Positions 1-12,289 of a stretch of 64,000 nt of DNA are shown here, piece by piece. The notes under the pieces were generated by a model, which saw only the letters and a list, made by a program, of their open reading frames with translations, did not search any database and had not been told where the DNA came from. How positions within the stretch are numbered: position 1 is the first letter of the stretch; each line of letters begins with the position of its first letter. Source of the DNA: Cristatella mucedo (lineage: Eukaryota; Bryozoa; Phylactolaemata; Cristatellidae). The DNA lies in NCBI GenBank assembly GCA_009760855.2, contig WPIO01000058.1, positions 535,001 through 599,000 of the forward strand. Reading direction: 5' to 3'. The position numbers and the translations under genes were made by a program.

Positions 1-32
1 AGTGCTGCCTTTTGAAACCTGATTGAAATGCT
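1..32 (-). mobile_element. LINE B fragment at window edge
   Basis: The first ~30 bases nearly repeat positions 35620-35650, inside the LINE B reverse transcriptase on the minus strand. The window therefore opens in a truncated LINE B copy. Similarity stops near base 32. Confidence 0.6.
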
Positions 33-1179
33 TGCAGCAGGCATGAAAAGTGGACAGTTCCAGACAGCGGAAATGTGAAAAAAACGCCGGCAAACACCAC
101 AGTATGTTGATGCCAACCTGAGCAAGCAGAAGAGCTCTGGATAAGAATGCACAATGGTCGCCGCTGGGCTTTACTGCATATGCTCAAGTTTGACTCACTT
201 ATGCATATTATTGCAAGTGCTAGGGCAACGATATTATAACAATGATTTTAAGTAGTCTCGGCTCTGACTATGACAATATTTGATAACGGATAGCGCTGTT
301 AAAGCATCGGCAGAGACTCTAAATTACAGAACTATTATACTAATAAAGTTACTATAACTAGACGTCAGAACTAAAGTAAAGCTCTATCTTTTACTTTTCC
401 CACTCTTTATTTTCGATCGACACAACAGTAATGCATACGGTAATTAAAGTCTGGCTAATATTAACTGCCCAATTTCTTTTCGAAGCTGACCGAGTTCTAA
501 AATGCTGAGCCTAGATCAGAATAGTAATTTTCTCGTTTCCAGCGCTTCCGATGCCGATCCAAAGCCTAAGGAAGCTGGCAAATCCAATTTCTCCTCGAAT
601 CCCTACCGCTACTTCTACTTGTGCCTCTATCCCTACCTCTACCCTGATCCAGAGCCCTTGTCACTGGAGCACAAGACCTTAATACATGTATTTGATGGCT
701 ACGACTGAGCCGCAGAGATACAGCGCGTGCAATTCCTGTGATGCAATGATACCGATAGAGCATTAGAGCCGAACCAAGAATAGTCCTCTATCTAAAAATG
801 CGTCCAACCAGCACTACATTTTTTTTAGAGACAAAGTCGAATTCTGTTGAAAGTTGATTACTAGCAAGACAAGAACGGTTTTTTAGGATTTAGTTCAATC
901 TTTATGAGTGTTGGTAGTTCACTGCATCGTCTTGGCCAAAGCTGAACGCGATAATATGCCGAGTTACATAGAGCCCAGATTCTTAATTAAATAGCCACGA
1001 TAATCAGTAGAGAATATTCGAAATAATTCCCAAAAAGTCAAGTAGTCGCGTCCTCCTCCTTGGGTTCTAGCATAGGTGTAAGGTGCTCGCACTTCACAAC
1101 CCGGGTGGTACAGCTGGAGTCATCTAGCACCCCATTCTGTACTGCCAGTAAAAGAGGAAGTATTTGCCGTTGCGGCTAT
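33..1179. other. Intergenic, no gene recognised
   Basis: Short open frames here (for example 502-708) match nothing I know and show no splice-linked continuation. No repeat family of the window is evident until LINE A similarity begins near 1180. Confidence 0.5.
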
Positions 1180-2098
1180 TCTGTTACATGCTATTAAAAA
1201 GATGACCTTCAATTTAATTTTACTCCAAAGCCAATGTGCTGTTGTTATTAGCTCTGTCAGCACATCTCCCGTTGAATCTGCACGTAATATAGGTGTCCTG
1301 TTCCAAAGTGACCTTTCATAAGACGACAACATCAGCTCCACAGTCAAGTCTGCCTACTTTCAGCTACATTACATTGCTAAAATTTGGGCTTGTTTAGGCA
1401 GAGATACCTCATCTAAAGTGGTCCATGCATTCGTGCCATTTCGTCTTGGTTTCTGTGACTCATTGCTTGCTGGTCTACCTGCCTGTGCAATCAGGTGCTT
1501 AAAGCTGGTGCAAAACTCTGCATCCAGGCCTGTCTGTCGTGAGTTACAGTGGCCACATCTCACCTCTTCTTGCCGACTTGCAGTGGGGTCCAGTCAAACA
1601 AAGCATCTACTTCAAGGTTTTATCACTCACTTTTAGTTCCCTTCATTCTTTGGCTCCAGCCTGCCTATCGGATCTACTTCCCCACCCGCTTTTCGGAATG
1701 TAATCGTTTACTTATACCTCTTACAAACCTCAAATCCTTTGGAGACCGCGCCTTTAGTTTGGATGCTCACAAAGCCAGGAACTCACTTCTGACTTACGTC
1801 ACGACATCCCCTGAATTAACCACATTGAAAAAGAAATGAATCTCTTTATCGCAGTATTTAGCTGGTCCATGCGATTAGTCATTTGTGTGCTTATACGTAC
1901 TGACACTACGTATTTTGCTACTGACTGTATTTGCACGCTGACCTCGTGCGTGTCACCTCTAACCATGTTATGCTCGTTGTTCATTGAACCCATTGCAGCA
2001 AACTATTCAATCCAAGTTAAATCTTTACAGCAAATGTAAAGTGCCTAGAGAGAGATTACGTTCTCTGATGGCGCTATAACAAATGTATTAATATTATT
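1180..2098 (+). mobile_element. LINE A, C-terminal reverse transcriptase region and 3' tail
   Basis: The plus strand encodes broken stretches of the region after the LINE A polymerase: a CSTVKSAYFQL-like segment near 1335, SLLAGLPACAIR near 1460, and a DRAFSLDAHKARNSL segment near 1750. The same order occurs at 7860-8560. The element ends with the family tail (AAAGTGCCTAGA, then AGAGATT, then TTCTCT, then GGCGCTATA) at 2038-2080 and an ATT-rich end. Several frameshifts and stops show it is dead. It lies just upstream of the first channel copy and is 5' truncated. Confidence 0.8.
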
Positions 2099-2506
2099 AG
2101 ACTTTCATCAAGTATATTCATATTTATCAGTTAATAATAGTCTTTATTTGTATACTGAATATTAATACTTTTTTACTGAACTTACCGCTATGGTCGCACT
2201 GGTTAGACCAAGACAAGGCTACCGAAAGTGAATTAATTATTTGTCTTAAAATAGGTGTTCTATCTCTGAAATATTTCTTATAAAGAGAAGATGACAGGAA
2301 TACATTTTACCCAAATTGAGAACTATATTTTTAATACCATGAGATTGTTTATAGTTTCTTAACCAACTTTAAATGCAGAGTTAAACATTAATAGTGCACA
2401 CAGTAAAAACGATCAAAATTTAATTAAAATTTAATTTTATTAGTCTGAAGAGCAATAAAAAGTGACCATTTTGTTTTAGGTCTGAGCCATAAGTAACTTT
2501 TATGAA

Positions 2507-2648
2507 ATGGCGCAGCCAACTTACCCCAAGAAGGAAACCTTAGCTGGTCTTGCCAACCAAACCTCTGCGTTTCGGTATGGTGAGCGAATTAGTAGATCGT
2601 TACCACTTTTGCGGACAAGGAAAGAGCCCCTGACCAGAACAAACCTTG
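2507..2648 (+). pseudogene. Out-of-frame N-terminal relic of upstream HCN-like copy
   Basis: An ATG at 2507 opens a frame encoding RISRSLPL near 2585-2610, which resembles RFSRSLPL at residues 16-23 of the downstream copy. This frame ends at 2693-2695, whereas the homologous continuation (IVALYALGSILERL against LIELYALDALSERW) lies in the next frame from 2649. Either a one-base indel broke the original exon and translation now starts at 2649, or a small intron is hidden here. Similarity is short, so confidence is moderate. Confidence 0.45.
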
Positions 2649-2926
2649 ATGCCGCTCCCCCTGCGCACAAGAGCGACACGGAAAATAGTTTTTAACAACT
2701 CAGACATCGTTGCACTGTACGCTCTGGGTTCCATTCTGGAACGGCTGGTTATAAGCCCGAACTCTCGTCGGAAAAGGAAATCCGGATGCCTATCAAAGTT
2801 GAGGGACTTTATTTTCGCCGGAAATGACTACGATGAACCGACCTCGAAGTACGAAATGCTTGAGGACAACCAAAGCACTCAGAACGAAATGAGCAATTTC
2901 ATGTCGCACCCTTTCAGTAGATTCAG
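2649..2926 (+). CDS. HCN-like copy 1, exon 1 (N-terminus)
   Basis: Open frame from ATG 2649 to donor GTATAC at 2927 (phase 2). It contains ALYALGSILERL, matching the downstream copy's ELYALDALSERW, then a basic and acidic variable stretch, then HPFSRFR, the conserved motif just before S1 (HPYSDFR in vertebrate HCN). The segment between is not alignable with the vertebrate HCN domain. Confidence 0.65.
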
Positions 2927-3016
2927 GTATACTAGTTACTGTCACCTAGCTAGATTGGGCTGTGCGATGGCTAGCCGCCTAGTTTTATTTTGCTAAAACA
3001 ATGCACTGTTTTGTAG

Positions 3017-3180
3017 GCTACTATGGATCATAATAATGGTGCTGGTGCTCTCATCTATTCTAATAATAGTACCTATCTCAATTGCATTCTTTTCCAACGA
3101 TACTGAAAGAGCTTTGAGGCCGTACAACATTATGTGCGACTGCCTCTTTTTCACGGATATTATTTTTTATTTTAATACTG
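3017..3180 (+). CDS. HCN-like copy 1, exon 2 (S1-S2)
   Basis: Acceptor TTTTGTAG, 164 nt, donor GTAAGT; exactly the length and phases (2 to 1) of the downstream exon 38394-38557. It encodes S1 (IMVLVLSSILIIVPISIAFF) and S2, ending CDCLFFTDIIFYFNTG. The intron before it is only 90 bp. Confidence 0.88.
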
Positions 3181-4789
3181 GTAAGTTGGCAGCTGTCATT
3201 GTAGCAGGCATGCTCATGGCTGCATGCGATAGGTACCAAAGTTCCAGCTTAATGAAAAAGTTGCAGGTGGGTTCAGAGCTTAAGCGCTCGCGTGAGTGAG
3301 AACACAGTTTTTTACCTTTACGTATAATTTGGGATGTGCTGTCTTACCTGTGTAACTTCACGATATTTGTCTCTTCTTGCGTATAGCCATGTGCGTTCAG
3401 AAGTGAGCTGAAATGTTGCATGCTATTACTAATCAATCAAAGATTTTGGCAGCATTTCTAAAATGCCAAGCAAACAAAAGTTTTAGCTCTCTTAGAGTGC
3501 TTGAAACATGTTTTATTATTATCATAACTTTTGCAAGCATTTTATACTAAACGTGAGCAAGATACAGTCATAGAATGTACCCGAATATGGCCGCCAAGGC
3601 TTCATGCACACAAAGGCAAAACAACTTAACGGAATGGCGTGGAATGACCAAGAACGCTTAAGAGTTCGGTTGGACAGCTGATTAAATTGCGCCGTGTTAA
3701 TTTGGAGGTAATGTTTCGGAATTTAGCCAGTTTCACCTAGCTTTGTCCAATACTTTCATAGCTGATAGCAAATAAAAGAAAAAGCTACTCAAGAATTTTT
3801 CAGTGAGTATTAAAGCAAAAAAGCCTCCATAGGCAATTAGTAGTACCATGTTGTGCTAAAACAATCAATCTAGTTGCATGTGGTTTGGTAAGGAACTAGC
3901 CCAGTTTATTAGGCGGCAGCGGGCTTATCTGAAAGTCGGAGTAACAAAACGGGCCAAGTATAATATTAGATAGAAAATAATTGCCGATTTAATAGCCGAT
4001 TGAACACACTAAGCTCAATAGCAGCAGTGGAGGAGTGCGACTACGCTTGAGTCAGTTGCTTTAAGGCCAAGATTTAAGTCAGAAACAAGGAAGTATTGAG
4101 CAAGAACTATCAGACAAGTACAAAGATATGCAGCTGAACCATCAGCTACATGTACTGTATACAGTGCTAAACATTTCACATGAATGTCCTAGCACTTACA
4201 AGAAAATGAATTGATAGATAGTCTCAGAAGTTGGACCCACAACCTTCAAAACCACTGGCGAGAGTCAGAACAGCTTACTCACTTCGTAAAGTCCAACATC
4301 TAATAAACTGAGCCGAAGTTCCTCTCTAAGAACCTGTGCATGCTGAAAAACGACTCGATAGAGTTGGCTTAACAGATCACGACGATAAACGTGGCTGGTG
4401 GAGTTGCCTGTTTTATGCTCTTAAATTTACTCGACAGGTTCAAAATTCTGCTGGGAAATATGGTTGGGTTCCGATAGCATTAGTGCAGGGCTTGCAATGC
4501 TGTTGTAACTAATGATAGCTCGCTTCGACTAGCTAGTATTGCCCTGACGCTTCCGACGCATCGCTGCAGATCGCTGCAGTGCACGCGTACCACTGCAGCA
4601 CTACTCTGCACCACTTCAAATCGTCTCTGCCTTTTGCCTGCCAGGTATTGCCCGTCCAAATTCCAGTCACATCGCATGAGATGCTGCATCGTCGAAGATG
4701 ACTTATTCCCTCTAGCCGTAAATGGCCCATCAAGTAACACACCTGTTCATTCATTATCTCCGATCAAAGGGCCGGCCATGCATTATAGT
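3181..4789. other. Intron 2 of copy 1, first part; no feature seen
   Basis: No exon-like or repeat-like sequence recognised. An open frame at 4480-4740 on the minus strand matches nothing I know. Confidence 0.5.
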
Positions 4790-5000
4790 TCGTGATGGCG
4801 AGCAGCGTTATGTACAATAATAAAAATAATAGTAATAATGCATTTGATATAGCGCCTTTAGAGAACCCGATCTCTTTCGCGGCAATTTGCATTTGTTGCA
4901 AAGGAAGCACGATCGAATGGTTAGTGACAGCATGCTCAATAACCAACAAGAATAACGTGGTTAGGGTTGACATGGACAGGGTCAGCATTTACGATGAATT
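4790..5000 (-). mobile_element. LINE A 3' end, solo
   Basis: The minus strand carries the family 3' UTR (CTAACCATGTTAT, then TTATTGAGCATGCTG), the tail AGAGATCGGGTTCTCT with GGCGCTATA, and an ATT-rich end. The same order occurs at 25080-25262 and 33110-33280. Only the extreme 3' end is present. Confidence 0.75.
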
Positions 5001-5079
5001 TTTATTGCTGGGTTACAAATGATCAGTCGTCATAAAGTCTGGGGAATCTTCTTCGATTAATAATAATGATTATGCATTT

Positions 5080-5230
5080 GTATATCGTCATCAGAAAACT
5101 GAATCTCTTTCTAGGCACTTTAAAGGTGCTGTTTAGAAAGCATTACCAAACGATTGGTGGTAACATTCACAAGCAGCAGTCACAGTGTAAGCAGGCATAT
5201 GCACACGAGGGACAAATCACACAAACCCAC
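5080..5230 (-). mobile_element. LINE A 3' end, subfamily with GGTAAC repeat
   Basis: Reverse complement of the LINE A tail (TGAATCTCTTTCTAGGCACTTT on the plus strand) followed by AAAGCATTACCAAA and GGTGGTAACA. The same combination appears at 19880-19990, so the two copies form a subfamily. Confidence 0.7.
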
Positions 5231-5640
5231 TAAGTTCTGCAATAAAGTTATTCAGTTAACCAATTTCTCCAGAAGATTCAGAAGGCTCAAATGACAAATA
5301 CAGCTGAGTATCGTCAGCATAAAAGTGATTGCCGATTCCGTAATCCCGAATCACTTTTACCAGAGGTTGAGTCTAAATCAAGAATAGCAAAGGACCAAGG
5401 ACGGACCCTTGTGGGACATCACTGGTGAAGGGTCTGGTGAATAAAACCGGACCGTCACATGACACGAATCAAACGCGATCAGACCAGTATGAATTGAACC
5501 ACGCGGGTGCTTTGTGTGCCAGACCCACATTTATTCTCATTCGTTTAAGTAGAATATCGTGATTGACAGTGTCAAGCCCAGCTGATATATCCAGGCCCAC
5601 AATTACCCGGCAGCCCAGCGTAATAATTGCCTTTGGAATG
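5231..5640 (-). mobile_element. LINE B reverse transcriptase fragment
   Basis: Minus-strand translation fits the LINE B palm domain around YADDTQLYLSF (plus-strand GAGTATCGTCAGCATAAAAG near 5305), then the GVPQGSVLGP region near 5400 and the LDLSAAFDTIDH region near 5560-5590. Frame breaks are visible. It lies back to back with the LINE A copy that starts near 5640. Confidence 0.75.
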
Positions 5641-8600
5641 CTCGCTCAATGTGTAACAAACCCCTAACAATACACGGGATGGTTATTGATGGCAATCTCG
5701 ACTTGCTCTCTTTGAACGAGACCTGTTTAAAATAGACAAACAGTCAGGGTATAACCACGCCATCCCGGTGGTTTCTCGTTCTTTCACAACCTTTTATTAC
5801 CTCAATATTACCCATAGATCAATGCAAGTCGGAGAAGAGTCGTCATTGTCGCCCGTTACTTCCTAAACTAGAAACCGTTTTCAGTCCCCTCAAAACATTC
5901 TTTCGAATCTCTTGGTTTAAGTACCTCCGACAGTAAACTGCCAATCGTGGCAGTAATCTATCGCGCACTTAGTCTTCCTCTGTCACATATTTCTCAGATT
6001 TCATTTCAATTCTGTGTGCAAGAAATAAATCTTTCTTCGAAATGGGCGATTTAAAAATCCATTTTGACGATTTAGTTGACGCCTTATTTGCTGAATTTCG
6101 CGCACTGAATGATTCTTTTTCTCTTGGGGCGCGTGTGCATCACCCTACTCACAGCAAGGGTCACAGGCTCGATTGAATATTCTCCCGCAAATTTATGCTA
6201 TAATCCCCTATTAATACCAAATGCTGCTCATCTGATCATATACCAGTCTCGTTTAACCTAAGTGTATACCCTCCTCCACACCCAAAAATCATAAGTGAAT
6301 CACAAAACCTCAAGAGCCCTGACATCAATACTGTCAGAGTGAAAATATCTTCTTTGCCCTTGCTGCTCAAGCCCTCATCCGACCTGTCAGCATTAGTAGA
6401 ATGCTACAACATGACGCTTGCTGACATGCTTAAAGGGTTTGCACCGCTGAATAAGTGCAATATGCGCCCTCACCTAGACGGCATGCGGTTTACCGCAGAC
6501 ATTAAACTAGCTAAATCTACTACGCACAAGCTTGAAAAAGCGTATACAAACTCGGATTTGGCTGTCCGTCGTCAGGCATACGCGGACTACAGTAAATAGT
6601 ACCAGGCGATCCTAGTAAAGGCCAAGTCTAGCTTAAAAAAAATATTGCTGGAGCACATATGCTTAATCAGAAAATGCCAATTTCTACCTTCAACCGTCTC
6701 CATAACCGCTCCCAGGGTAGCTCCTTACCCATTGGCAATTTTAGGTGACCTAACCGATCGCTTCTCTAGCTTCTTTTTTGGCAGCAAGATTGGCAAGATC
6801 AGAAATTCAATTGCTAAGGGTCCCCTATGCACCAGTGTCCCTCAATTATATCAACACATGACACCTGTCTATCGATTCCATGCACTACTTCGATGTCAAC
6901 ATTCAAGGAGGTGACATTATCCTAAAATTCATCTCCAAGTCAAAGAAGACTACTAGTTCTTTAGACCCCATTTTCACTGTCCTAATTCTACGATGTTTAA
7001 ATTTGCGGCTTCCATGGATAACTGACATCATAAATATGTCACTAGCCTCAGGTCATGTCCGTGCACCTTTCCAAAAGGCTGTTCTGTGCCCACTCATTAA
7101 AAAAGCAATCCTAGACCAAGAGGACTTGAGAAACTTCCGCTCAGTCTCCCTTCTCCGGTTCCTATCAAAGAGACTAGAACGAATTGTGGCTGACCAACTG
7201 AACGCTTCTATTGAGACCTCAAACCTCGCAAGCAAGTTCCAGTCTGGGTTTAGAGCTAATCACTCCGCAGAGTCAGCATTGCTTGGGTTGTATAACGACC
7301 TTCTCATGAATGCGAACTTGGGTAAACGTCTCTCTGCTTGTTCTGATTGATGTTTCAGCAGCGTTTGATACTAATAGCTCACATAGTCCTTCTTGAGCGT
7401 TTTGTATTTGACCCCGGGCTTCACTGGCACTGCATTGCAATGGTTCAGGTCCTAAATCAGTGGGAGGCTCAAGAGTGTTGATGTGAACAGACAAAAATAA
7501 TCCGAGAAACCGCCTAAGTAGGGTGTACCTCAGGACTCTTTGCTCGGTCGGTTCCTTTTCACAGTTTAAACTCTCCCTCTTGCCAATGTGATCGCCAAGC
7601 ACAATCTAGGCTTTCACTTACATGCATATGACACTCAGTCATACCTTTTCTTTGACCCCTACCAGCCCTCCAGCACGTCAAATTATCTAAACTTTCTGGC
7701 TGCTATTGATATTGGTATTAGTGACAGCTGCACGCAGATGGCAGCAAACTTTCTAAAATTAAATGACGGCGAAACTAATCTACTGATTATAGAAAAACCA
7801 AGTGTGATTCAGAAAGTGGAAAGCCTGACGCTCAAGAGTGGCTCCGCCAGCACATTTCCGGTTGAATCTGCAAGTAATCTAGGTGTCCTGTTCCAAAGTG
7901 AGCTTTCATTTGATGACCACACCAGCTCCAAAGTCAAGTCTGCCTACTTTCAGCTACACAACATTAATAAAATTCGGGGTTGCTTAGACAGGGATACCAC
8001 ATCTAAATTGGTCCATGCATTTGTGACATCCCGTCTCGACTTCTGCAATTAACTGCTTGCTGGTTAACCGGTGTGTGCAATCCGGCGCTTACAGTTGATT
8101 GAAAATTCTGCTGATAGGTTCGTCTTTTGTGAGCGTCGATGTTGCCACATCACACTACCTCTAGCCATCTCGTACTGGGTTCCAGTCAAGCAGCGTATCG
8201 ACTTCAAGATTTTGTCAACATTTTAAGTCCCTTCACTTTCTGGCTCCAGCCTACCTATCAGAAGTACTCCCCACCTGGCTAAGAATAGTACAACCCGCTG
8301 TCACACATATATATATATATATAAATTTATTTGTATTTGTATAGCGCCCCAAGAGAACTTAATCTCTATTCAGGTGCTTAACACATGCCTTGGGGCTCGA
8401 GCCCACGACCTCAGCCAAACCTTGGTCGGGGCGAGCACCTTAACCACTGTACCAAACCAGCTTGGCTCTGACTCGAATCGTTTAGCCATACCTCGTGCGA
8501 ACCTTAAAACCGTTGGAGACCGTGCCTTTAGTTGGCTTGCTCCCAAAGCCCGTAACTAACTACCTATGCAAATTCCAACATCTCCTGACACGACAAGATT

Positions 8601-8800
8601 TAAAAAGAAGCCTAAAAGTACCTGTTTAATACAGCATTTCGCGGGTCACTGACATTTATCTATCATGTACACGTACCTGTTTACACTATACCCGCTGCTT
8701 GCAGATGCAACCACCAATAATTTGGTAATGCTCCTATACAGCGTCTGTAAAGTGCCTAGAAAGAGATTTAGTTCTCTGAGGGCGCTAAACATTTTGATTA
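5641..8800 (+). mobile_element. LINE A, nearly complete L2/CR1-type retrotransposon
   Basis: The longest LINE A copy. Order on the plus strand: apurinic endonuclease remnants (DLLSLNET near 5700, FDDLVDALFAEFRALNDSF at about 6065-6120, SDHIPVSF at about 6231), a linker (LSALVECYNMTLADML, 6380-6430; VRRQAYADYSK, about 6565-6597), reverse transcriptase fragments (FRSVSLLRFLSKRLERIVADQL, 7132-7197; FQSGFRANHSAESALL, 7239-7290; later pieces to 7780), a C-terminal region to 8560, and the tail AAAGTGCCTAGAAAGAGATT at 8749-8768. Several frameshifts and stops show it is inactive. A SINE1 sits inside it at 8307-8466. It lies in intron 2 of the upstream channel copy. Confidence 0.85.
8307..8466 (-). 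mobile_element. SINE1, tRNA-derived, nested in LINE A
   Basis: On the minus strand it begins with a tRNA-like head (TGGTACAGTGGTTAAGGTGC as an A-box region; GGGCTCGAGCCC as a B-box region) and ends AGAGATTAAGTTCTCT, GGGGCGCTATACAAAT and an AT microsatellite. The flanking LINE A resumes on both sides (CAACCCGCTGT before, CTCGAATCGTTTAGC after), so the SINE inserted into it. I could not resolve a clean target duplication. Confidence 0.85.
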
Positions 8801-8810
8801 TTAATTAGCT

Positions 8811-8905
8811 CGGCCAGAGCAGTGGCATTTACATCATTGTTGCTGCATAGGACGTCACTGGTTACACGGAGGGGAACAGTTTCAGTAATGGAGTTTTTCT
8901 TAAAT
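8811..8905 (-). mobile_element. LINE B fragment beside LINE A tail
   Basis: About 95 bp matches positions 35545-35640 (plus-strand GAGGGGAACAGTTTCAGTA against GAGGAGAGCAGTTTCAGTA). It encodes the reverse transcriptase stretch before the LDLSAAFDT motif. It begins ten bases after the LINE A end. Confidence 0.7.
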
Positions 8906-10279
8906 ACAGACCGAAATTTCTTTGGCTTAAAGCTTTTTTCTCTCGTTTATGAATACACTTATCCATATGGTTCTTTCAGAGTGCTCTCACGCTACCAATA
9001 CCTTGGCTTCCACTGTTTCGCATTTTGTACCGTTGAATTAATTGGGTAATGGGCCTTTCAGCTCGTATTAGCTAAACTAGAAAACTCATTTACGGCTTTT
9101 TGTTCTATCTACTTTCATTCAAGTTTTATCTAAGCAGGTGTTGATTGTATCGTAGGAGTGAGAACACGCGAGCATGGCGGAGACCTTTATTCAGGCATTG
9201 TTGACACCGGAAGCGTCCAATACAATGGCCCTCCCACAACCATTAGTTAAATAGCAATGAGAGGGCATGCTGCATCTTACAACAACAGGCATCTGTTCCG
9301 CTCAGTTTTAACTACTCGGCAAGAAATTATCGTTTTTTATGTAGTGTGCTTTTCGTGCTTGCACATACAATATCAACTGCACTAACCAGAGGTCTTACTA
9401 ACCATGCAGCACACCGGAAAACATTCTACACGTACACATTCTTGTAGAAAAGAAAAATTCTGTGAACTTGGGGCCCAAGCTGGTTCATTGTGAGTCCATT
9501 TAATGGTGAAGCTATTTTTGCAAGACAAATCTTTGCATTCCAAAACCTTAATTGAAACCGGGTCGGCTGCTATCGAGCAGATTAAACTTCTTACCTATTG
9601 TCTTGCGTGCTTACCTACAGCGTGCTTCTCTATCTGTGCAGGAAATGAACTGTCCGGAGTTTACAATAGTCAGGGTAAAAAATTGGCGGCAGATCAATGG
9701 CGTCTAAATGCTAGAATCAGCAACTTTGACGTCACTGTCTCTTAACTTATTAGCCTTTGGACGCCCGAGGCACTGACATTTACTCAGGTAATTGGTCGGT
9801 GCCGGTGCCTTAACTGATTCACCGCGATGTAAGATGTTGAATAAATGCTCGTGAAACAATTTGAACTCTTACTGAGTTGTAGCAAATAGTGTATTACGCG
9901 ATATGGCCATTGAAAGTGTACGAAATAACTTGGCCGAATTCGCTAATTTTAGCGTAACCGTAACGGCGGTGTTGTTTGCTATTAGTGGACTGCCGTATCC
10001 TACAAGCGAGTCACTAATTGGGCAACCCCAGGCTGTGATTGCTGATTCTTGCAAACGAAAGCTAGCCAACTGGAAGAGCTTTAAAGGTGAAGGCCTGCCT
10101 GACTACTCCCAACTCGAAAACACTCTGGATGCTAGCAATTTTGCTGTGAACGTAACGCTGCCTATCGTATGTATCGTCTGTGTTTGTGTCACCATGAGGC
10201 ATAAGTATTCATTAAGAGCGCTGCTATCTTGCTAGTACTAGCACGAAAAAATGATTCTTTAGCTTCCTGTAAAATTTAG
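8906..10279. other. Intron 2 of copy 1; no feature recognised
   Basis: Open frames such as 9503-9745 and 9903-10235 show no known motif and no similarity to the other channel copy. Confidence 0.45.
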
Positions 10280-10690
10280 CAGAGTCAGGAGCGTAATGAC
10301 GTTATTCGGCAGTGAGTTTTTCGCTTTGGCAGCATACTAACTAAAGGCGTGGTCTCCGAAATGATTTGAGGTTTATTCGTGGCACAGCTGAACGACTTGA
10401 TCAGGAGGGCGAACAGAATTATGCCAGGTCTGACTGGAATGCTACGAAGCTTAGCCTGTTGGAAGAGTAGTTCTGATAGCTCGGCAGGCAAAAGAGAATG
10501 AAAAGACCTAAAATTGGCCGACAGAACCTAGAATTTGATGCACTGCTTGCTGGGAAGCCAGCACAGGTCGGCGAGAAGTGGTATGATGTGGCAACTGCGA
10601 CGCTCGCAACAGACAAGTTTTGCTGCAGAGGTTATCCCCAACTGTAAGCACCTAATTGCACATGCCAAAAGATTTGCAAGTATTGCCTGA
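10280..10690 (-). mobile_element. LINE A C-terminal fragment
   Basis: Minus-strand pieces include CCERRSCHIIPLLADLCWLP and LPAELSELL, matching the post-polymerase region of other LINE A copies (57240-57340, 29640-29700). The polymerase and the tail are missing. Confidence 0.75.
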
Positions 10691-11519
10691 CGGATGTCAA
10701 AGCGGATGTTGGATTTCTCAAATGTACGTACATTCGGGTTTGGTATCCCTAACTTCATAGAGCCAATATTTTTCAACGGTACTTGGACAAAAGAAGGCAG
10801 ACTTTACTGTTGAGCTGAAGTGGTCGTGCAGTGCCAGGTCTCTTTATAATTGGATTCCCAGATGCCTTTCTCAATGAGGCTCAAGAATTTTCAACGACAG
10901 AGCCAGGCTCTTTAATCGGACTTTACAAGGAACCAGACTCACGACTCTATCGCTCTTTGTATAGCGAACGTAACCAATTAAATGGAGTCATAATATGGGC
11001 TGCTGTTGATTGCGGGCAAAACGGACTTCTTCCCGCCTGTCATGACTTAGCTCCTGGAAGCCTAGCTAAACTTTCCAATCAATAATATAGCGCCAATTCC
11101 GTGCCATGGGCGGATAATTCCCTGCCTGCCATGGGCGGATCCGTCCGACGTCCCTGCCTGCATGGATAACCAATGAGGTGCACATTGCTAGGCTTAAAAA
11201 GTGCCCGCGAGTGACACTTTTTAGCTCAAGGAACCCTCCAATCATCTCATCTGTTGTCCACTCAGGCCCTTCATTTTTAGCCGGGCTTCTCTTCTCACTC
11301 TTTTCTGCCTAGTTTCACGTCTTAAGATTGACTAGAAAACGCTCACTCAGCTCTGCTTTTTACATTTTTCTTATCTCGCAAGCCACTCGGGTGCATTGAT
11401 TTCGCTTTGAGCACCTTATCAGCATAAAACCTACCAGTCTTCTTATCCAAGTATACTCATTCGCATGTGCAATACTTTATGAAAAAAATTGCTTGGTTCA
11501 AAAGTCCCGATTTTATTGC
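10691..11519. other. Intron 2 of copy 1; no feature recognised
   Basis: Contains an 84-codon plus-strand open frame (10831-11085) without known motifs, and a short direct repeat of CCATGGGCGGAT at 11103 and 11129. Confidence 0.4.
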
Positions 11520-11665
11520 GGCAAAAGGGCCTTAACGGCTATTATTTCCCACTTGCACTGGGAAAAATTAGGGATCGCCCACACCAGGACTCAAACCTCA
11601 GACCTGTGTTGTGAATTGCGAGCATCTGACCTCCGCGGCTAAGACCGAGGGGCTTTATCCGAGGG
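11520..11665 (-). mobile_element. SINE2, diverged copy
   Basis: Plus-strand order AGGGCCTTAACGGCTAT, CACTTGCACTGGGA, GGGATCGCCCAC and a weak B-box complement (GGACTCAAACC) matches SINE2 copies at 27310 and 28595 in reverse orientation. Confidence 0.7.
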
Positions 11666-12038
11666 CCTTTGTAACCATTCATAATCGATTCACTCCTTTA
11701 CTCGTAAGTGTGACAACTTATAGCTAGGTACACTCCATACACACCGTTGACCATAAGAGTGATAGAACAAGTGGTCGTGGGGGCAGCTTCGTTTTTTCAG
11801 TTATTCACAATGTAGTTAAAATATGCAAAACTAGCTGTGCTTGTTACCTTTCTAAAACGATCTTGATGTATTACTCTTGCCCGGATTCGATTAAATGCTA
11901 GCAAGTCTTAAAAATTCCAAATTATTGCAATTGGTAGTCTCTGGTGCAGGCGAGCACCGTGCTTGCATGCTAGCGAGCTGCAAAGCGTGCGAAACCGCCA
12001 TTGTCCTTCGCCTGGCACGGGCACTATCACCTACTTAG
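11666..12038. other. End of intron 2 of copy 1
   Basis: No repeat or coding similarity seen; it ends at acceptor CTACTTAG (12031-12038). Confidence 0.5.
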
Positions 12039-12289
12039 GCAGTCTGGAAGAACGCAGGGTCACCATGCACCGGCCGACCGTCGCCATAAGATACGCAAGA
12101 AGTTGGCTTGCAGTGGACATAATCAGTATCTCGCCAATAGAGGACATTGTTGAGTTCACAATCAACGACGTGAACTCTTCGTACGTCAAGAGCATTGCCG
12201 TGATAGCAATACGCCCACGCAAGATTCTGCGGCTTACTCGCCTCTTGCGTCTTTGCAGAATAATGAAATATTTCAGTGCTTTGCAAGAG
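12039..12289 (+). CDS. HCN-like copy 1, exon 3 (S3-S4)
   Basis: 251 nt, phase 1 to 0, two codons longer than the downstream exon (245 nt). It encodes S3 (RSWLAVDIISISPIEDI) and S4 (AIRPRKILRLTRLLRLCR). S4 keeps Arg or Lys every third residue at seven positions; the outermost Arg of the other copy is Ile here, while its Gln is Arg here. The exon ends ALQE as in the other copy. The following donor, GTCGTG at 12290, is poor. Confidence 0.87.

Noticed and set aside
8380-8466. tRNA gene
   Set aside because: A and B boxes are part of SINE1; the sequence continues into the LINE-like tail and recurs at 36206 and 48441.
10831-11085. 84-codon plus-strand open frame
   Set aside because: No homology to the channel or any known motif; intronic.
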